Positions 6,945 to 10,430 of a DNA stretch of 10,430 bases are shown piece after piece. The notes below the pieces were generated by a model that saw only the letters and a program-made list of their open reading frames with translations, ran no database searches and was not told the origin of the DNA. The stretch spans positions 1 to 10,430 of the forward strand of contig JASANZ010001702.1 in the NCBI GenBank assembly GCA_030849805.1. Reading direction: 5' to 3'. The position numbers and the translations under genes were made by a program. This DNA comes from Sergeia podlipaevii. Taxonomy: Eukaryota; Euglenozoa; Kinetoplastea; Trypanosomatida; Trypanosomatidae. Within the stretch, counting starts at the first letter, position 1. Each line of letters opens with the position of its first letter.

Positions 6945-9900
6945 ATGAAAGGCGTAGGATGCGGCTATCAGCTAAAAGCGTTGTTAGTACCGAGACTGCA
7001 GTTGTCGTCTTCACTACACACCGGTCATGCAATGAGGCTTCACTCATGTGTACAACATCGCGCTCGTTATCTTGTGGTTGGTCTGGTGATACACAGCAGG
7101 CCGCTATTCATAAACAACAATCATGCTCATCATTCTTCTTCATTGAAGGGAGAAAGGGATACTAGCTCTACCTCGCATCTCATCAGTAGCCATGCTACCA
7201 CTGCTGCTAGTGGTACTGGTACTACCAGCTACGTTGATTTTTTCGCACTGTCGCGTATTATGAATTACTTACATCGGGCTACACTTGCTGAACACTCTTG
7301 CAAGGGAAGTGCGGACTGCATTAGGGTAGAACAACTAGGGCCAAACCGCTTTCAGTGTAAGCTCTCTCTTCCTGTTGATGTAATCGGTGAGAATACGTCC
7401 TCAAAAGGCACGCCGGAAACGAAAAAGGAGGGAAAATACACACGTACGATGATCGAGTCGTGTGGAGTAGGCCCTGATGCCAAAGCTGCGAAGATCGCAT
7501 GCTGTATGCATGCGGAGCTGTGTCTTGATGCCCTTGGTGTGCCTTTGTTTTCTTCTGAGAGAAGGCAACAGCAAAGAGCGGAGGTGGCACGCAGGAATGG
7601 TCGCTATGCCCCACTGTTGCATGACCCACCACGTATGCTCTCACGTGTGGTGCTGCCTCCGGCTATTACGGTGGCAAATACTGGGCCTGTGGCGGATTGC
7701 CGCAGTATCACCGGTGTTAACACCATGAAATCCCTGTCCCAGTGCCCGCCAGCGAACAACAGAGGAGGTCTACGCGGAGGACATCAACGTGTCTCGCAGA
7801 AGCGTGCAGACAGGCGCTATTTTTCTCCTGTTTCTAGGAAGAAGGATTACCGTCAGCGCTTCGGAGTGGATGCCTTCTTAATGGACTTCAACAAGGAGTT
7901 AGCAGGGCTACAAGCAAGCATTTTGAACGCTGCACTCGGGAGCTTTGAAGTCGGAGAAGGGGGAGAAGGGGATAGGGACAGCATGAATAACGATGGCACT
8001 GGCGGCGATGACGACGGTGCGGTCATCGACCCACGGGATGTTTCCATTCTTCAGGCCCGTGGACCATCCATCTCCGATGGGGCTTTGTTTCTACAAACAT
8101 ACGATGAGGATACTAGACCTGCGATTGAAGCAAGTGCTGTCACCCTGAGCAGGTCGAGATCTCTGCCAGTCGGTGTGTCTTTCAGTTTTTCGCTGCCTTC
8201 TAGGAACACAGAAGGGGCGACACGGACTGCTCATCATCAGGATGACTCTCTTCTAATGGATGAAGGCGAAGGAGGAGTTTTTGATCTTGTTGAAAACGAC
8301 GATGTGGCGTGGCTGAAGGATCCGGGAACCCCAATGGCATCTTGTTTGCTGGACCCTCACGCTCTTACCCGCGTAAATAGCTATCTAGCTCGCACACTAC
8401 ACCGGACTCCAAGACGGATGGGCAGCAGCAGCAGCAGCAGCAGTGCCAATGGCTATGCCAGTGAGCCTGCTACGTTAGCCAACTGCGCACGCGTCACCAT
8501 TTCACAGGAGGACACCCCTCTTCCGACTTTCAAGCGGCGCTCCCGCAAGGAGTTGCGTGTGTGGTATACCGTGTCACTAGTGGTGCCTGGGATTACCGCG
8601 AATTGTTTCGCTGCACAGCACCATACCGTTACTAGTGTGGCTGAAGAGGAGGAGGAGGAGGAGGAGGGAGGAAAGGGTTTTACTTGCGTAGGGAAGGCGG
8701 CCTCTATTGAGACTGCACAGATGTTGTGCGCCATGCATGCAGAGCGTGCCTTGTGCTTTGCCGGAGTGCCACTGTTGAGCGACCCGGAGAAGCAGATGCG
8801 GTACTACGATGGGTGCCTGTGCTGGGGGATATGTGCTGCACCAGAGCCTCGGTACAACGACGGCGAGGTTGTCACAACCAAAATCGCAGCTCCAAAGCCG
8901 TTGAAGGAGTGGGTAAAGATCTATCGTTTTTGCCGCTTCCGCCTTACGCCTCTTTCTCTTACTGAGACGCTTCTTGTTCTCAATCGACGGACTATCGCTG
9001 ATTTTCGACACCACATTTGTGAGGTGGATCTTTACGGGTCATCGCTGTCAAGTGGAGCCCTCCATCAGGAACTGCTGAGGCGATCACTGCGATGCCTCCG
9101 CGCCTACATGGTGGCACGGCACCACCCGTACGAGCGGGCGGTGTTCATACGCGTTTTTGTCGAAAACTCCCAGTACCGCGCATCCGTGTTCCTACCACTT
9201 CCTCCACGTCTTGGCATACGCGGTGCATACGCCATTGGGAACACTCCACAGCACGCGAGGGAGCTGTGTGCACTGCATGCTATGGACATTCTCTGTACTT
9301 TTGACTGTATCCCACCGCCCACAAGCGCTATGGATGGCGTTTGTTGCGAAGGCGACCGCGCACAGTGTCAGTCGAACTGGAAGGAAATGCTGGAGCTGCG
9401 ACGGAGACTTGGCCTTTCACTTCCGCCTTCCTACAGCATTGTCCAAAGTACTAGCGCCGATGCAGCAGACCGTATCTATGTGAAGAAAATTGATGCAGGT
9501 TCGCAAAAGGCGGTGGAAAGTGTACACCCGAATCTTCGCTCACCGCCTGCGTACCGTGAAGCGCCTGGCTCAAGCCCAGTTTCGGTGCCACCACTGTCAG
9601 AAGTATGGCGTGTTATGCTGCTTGACGCCGATGCCTTTGACATTGCTAGAGGTGATGCAGAGGAACTGATAAGGTCGGCTTTGACTGCGTCCGCGGTTCC
9701 GCACGTGCCTTTTCATCAGATGCTTCAACGGTTCTTCTGGACTACGATGGAACACATCACTAGTGGCGTGGTTAGCGAGGACGCGAAATGGGTATATCAG
9801 CGACACTACATTGGGGAACAACACTACAAGGGACGACGCCGACGGTACGCTAACAACTATTGGATGCAACTCCCACTCAATACAGCGGTGTACGGTGAAC

Positions 9901-10310
9901 GATATGTGATTGGTCGGTGTGTGCTACAGAAAAGTGCTGAGAACATGATGCTGATTCATGGTTTGCGCACTCTACGCGCTTTGGGCCTTGCTCCATGGGA
10001 TACGATGCCACCCTCACATCTTGTCAAGCAGATCTATAGAGGGGATATTGCCACGATGAAGGACGACTTGAAGTACTGGCACACTCTTTGTTGTATTCTT
10101 CTGGACGAAGGCAGCGAGAGCTGTGATGCTGCGGTGATCACGAGCTCTAGTAGTGTATATAGCGAGGCTGGTGAAGGCGGGGTGCAGGAAGCACAACTTG
10201 TGACCAGCATTCCACCACCATTGTCTAATCAGCATCGAGATCAGTCACTCTGTGACAGGGCGTGTCCTCATCCCGTCATGTCAGCACAGCTCGCTCTCAG
10301 CACATTTTGA
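6945..10310 (+). CDS. Putative mitochondrial protein with four dsRBD-like repeats
   Basis: A 1121-residue protein I cannot name. The first 69 residues contain no Asp or Glu (first acid E70) and are rich in Leu, Ser, His and Arg, as in a mitochondrial targeting sequence. Four units then share the order helix, beta strands, helix expected of a dsRNA-binding domain, at about 98-202, 471-612, 706-792 and 922-1020. The closing helix carries a recurring pattern, Cys-x-x-His-Ala followed by Leu and a Gly-x-Pro-like turn: CCMHAELCLDALGVPLF (186-202), LCAMHAERALCFAGVPLL (594-611), LCALHAMDILC (774-784), and a degenerate copy MMLIHGLRTLRALGLAP (1001-1017). Such dsRBD-like units are known in kinetoplastid mitochondrial RNA-processing proteins such as the editing helicase REH2, but no helicase motifs occur here. 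Units 1 and 2 are separated by about 270 residues of low-complexity, acidic and Ser-rich sequence. Unit 4 contains a basic KGRRRR patch (962-967). A role in mitochondrial RNA editing, processing or the mitoribosome is inference. Confidence 0.65.
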   Translation: MKGVGCGYQLKALLVPRLQLSSSLHTGHAMRLHSCVQHRARYLVVGLVIHSRPLFINNNHAHHSSSLKGERDTSSTSHLISSHATTAASGTGTTSYVDFFALSRIMNYLHRATLAEHSCKGSADCIRVEQLGPNRFQCKLSLPVDVIGENTSSKGTPETKKEGKYTRTMIESCGVGPDAKAAKIACCMHAELCLDALGVPLFSSERRQQQRAEVARRNGRYAPLLHDPPRMLSRVVLPPAITVANTGPVADCRSITGVNTMKSLSQCPPANNRGGLRGGHQRVSQKRADRRYFSPVSRKKDYRQRFGVDAFLMDFNKELAGLQASILNAALGSFEVGEGGEGDRDSMNNDGTGGDDDGAVIDPRDVSILQARGPSISDGALFLQTYDEDTRPAIEASAVTLSRSRSLPVGVSFSFSLPSRNTEGATRTAHHQDDSLLMDEGEGGVFDLVENDDVAWLKDPGTPMASCLLDPHALTRVNSYLARTLHRTPRRMGSSSSSSSANGYASEPATLANCARVTISQEDTPLPTFKRRSRKELRVWYTVSLVVPGITANCFAAQHHTVTSVAEEEEEEEEGGKGFTCVGKAASIETAQMLCAMHAERALCFAGVPLLSDPEKQMRYYDGCLCWGICAAPEPRYNDGEVVTTKIAAPKPLKEWVKIYRFCRFRLTPLSLTETLLVLNRRTIADFRHHICEVDLYGSSLSSGALHQELLRRSLRCLRAYMVARHHPYERAVFIRVFVENSQYRASVFLPLPPRLGIRGAYAIGNTPQHARELCALHAMDILCTFDCIPPPTSAMDGVCCEGDRAQCQSNWKEMLELRRRLGLSLPPSYSIVQSTSADAADRIYVKKIDAGSQKAVESVHPNLRSPPAYREAPGSSPVSVPPLSEVWRVMLLDADAFDIARGDAEELIRSALTASAVPHVPFHQMLQRFFWTTMEHITSGVVSEDAKWVYQRHYIGEQHYKGRRRRYANNYWMQLPLNTAVYGERYVIGRCVLQKSAENMMLIHGLRTLRALGLAPWDTMPPSHLVKQIYRGDIATMKDDLKYWHTLCCILLDEGSESCDAAVITSSSSVYSEAGEGGVQEAQLVTSIPPPLSNQHRDQSLCDRACPHPVMSAQLALSTF
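7236..7550 (+). other. dsRBD-like repeat 1 of the 1121-residue protein
   Basis: Residues 98-202. A first helix (LSRIMNYLHRATLAEH) is followed by strands around IRVEQLGPNRFQCKLSLPV and YTRTMIESCGVG. The closing helix follows AKAAKIA and bears CMHAELCLDALGVPLF. In dsRBDs the Ala-Lys-x-x-Ala type start of the second helix normally contacts RNA. This copy keeps AK (179-180) and AAK (181-183), making it the most canonical of the four. Confidence 0.55.
8422..8442 (+). repeat. GCA/AGC trinucleotide repeat in the coding region
   Basis: Seven GCA units, read in frame as AGC, encode a Ser run starting at residue 494 of the dsRBD-like protein, between the first helix and first strand of repeat 2. A multiple-of-three repeat keeps the frame if its length changes. 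Confidence 0.85.
8643..8666 (+). repeat. GAA/GAG repeat encoding a Glu run
   Basis: Eight consecutive Glu codons (one GAA, seven GAG) encode residues 567-574 and form an acidic loop inside dsRBD-like repeat 2. A similar GAG run occurs in the Vps39-like gene around 4901-4918. Confidence 0.85.
9060..9320 (+). other. dsRBD-like repeat 3, compact copy
   Basis: Residues 706-792. The helix LHQELLRRSLRCLRAYMVA is followed by the strands RAVFIRVFVENSQY and RASVFLPLPP, the strand-turn GAYAIGNTPQ, and the helix HARELCALHAMDILCTFD. There are no large insertions, and this is the shortest unit. It keeps C-x-x-H-A but loses the Gly of the Gly-x-Pro turn, which reads CIPPP. Confidence 0.5.
9708..10004 (+). 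other. dsRBD-like repeat 4, degenerate copy
   Basis: Residues 922-1020. The helix PFHQMLQRFFWTTMEHI is followed by strands around WVYQRHYIGEQHY and YWMQLPLN, then ERYVIGRCVLQ, and the helix AENMMLIHGLRTLRALGLAPW. Cys of the C-x-x-H-A pattern is replaced by Met and Ala by Gly, but His and the Leu-Gly-x-x-Pro end remain. A basic KGRRRR patch lies in the loop. Confidence 0.4.
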
Positions 10311-10430
10311 AACTGGCATTGGGAGTAGTGTGCCCGTACATATATATATTTGTCCGTGTGTGTATGTGTGCACCTTTGCAAGTCTATGTACGTTGCCTGC
10401 TCATTCCATCCAAAAATAAATTACATACTA
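10311..10430. other. 3' UTR / start of next spacer
   Basis: After the TGA at 10308-10310 the sequence is non-coding, with a (TA)5 tract at 10339-10348, a TG-rich stretch and an A-rich end. It matches the composition of the other spacers. No acceptor or gene start is visible before the window ends. Confidence 0.7.

Larger units (their letters stand above)
8355..8780 (+). other. dsRBD-like repeat 2, with insertions
   Basis: Residues 471-612. The helix LTRVNSYLARTLHRTP is followed by a Ser run, then a strand around LRVWYTVSLVVPG, an acidic Glu insertion, the strand GFTCVGKAAS and the helix IETAQMLCAMHAERALCFAGVPLL. The unit has two low-complexity insertions in loops: seven Ser, six of them AGC codons, and eight Glu. 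Confidence 0.5.

Noticed and set aside
8422..8442. AGC repeat considered as a CRISPR-like or mobile-element repeat
   Set aside because: It is an in-frame codon repeat for Ser with no spacers, terminal repeats or transposase nearby.

Overview
The window looks like nuclear DNA of a kinetoplastid, most probably a trypanosomatid flagellate. Three intronless reading frames lie on the same strand. They are separated by AT-rich spacers full of long polypyrimidine runs followed by AG, which are the expected acceptors for spliced-leader trans-splicing, and by short dinucleotide repeats. No bacterial ribosome binding sites, operon-like overlaps or cis-introns are visible. I cannot name the genus. The coding regions are of intermediate GC and carry low-complexity insertions, and the spacers are very AT-rich.

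Layout. Bases 1-1306 hold no convincing protein gene: they are T-rich and A-rich low-complexity sequence with several polypyrimidine-AG acceptor-like sites, (TA)n, (TG)n and (TAT)n tracts and an AT hairpin. Bases 1307-5629 encode a 1440-residue Vps39/Vps3 (Vam6/TGFBRAP1) family protein, a subunit of the HOPS or CORVET endolysosomal tethering complexes. Bases 5630-6086 are a spacer with a good splice acceptor. Bases 6087-6542 encode a 151-residue four-helix membrane protein with a signature resembling DUF1648, a domain best known from the bacterial SdpI family. Bases 6543-6944 are a second spacer. Bases 6945-10310 encode a 1121-residue protein with an acid-free, basic N-terminus like a mitochondrial targeting sequence and, by my reading, four degenerate dsRNA-binding-domain-like repeats. 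Bases 10311-10430 are downstream 3' UTR or spacer.

The genes are probably co-transcribed as part of a polycistronic unit and separated by trans-splicing and polyadenylation. In trypanosomatids such neighbourhood does not imply a shared pathway. The three products point to different places: the endolysosomal surface, an unidentified membrane, and the mitochondrion. The most interesting items are the four-repeat putative mitochondrial RNA-binding protein and the small DUF1648-like membrane protein. Domain calls come from reading the translated sequence by eye; no database search was run.
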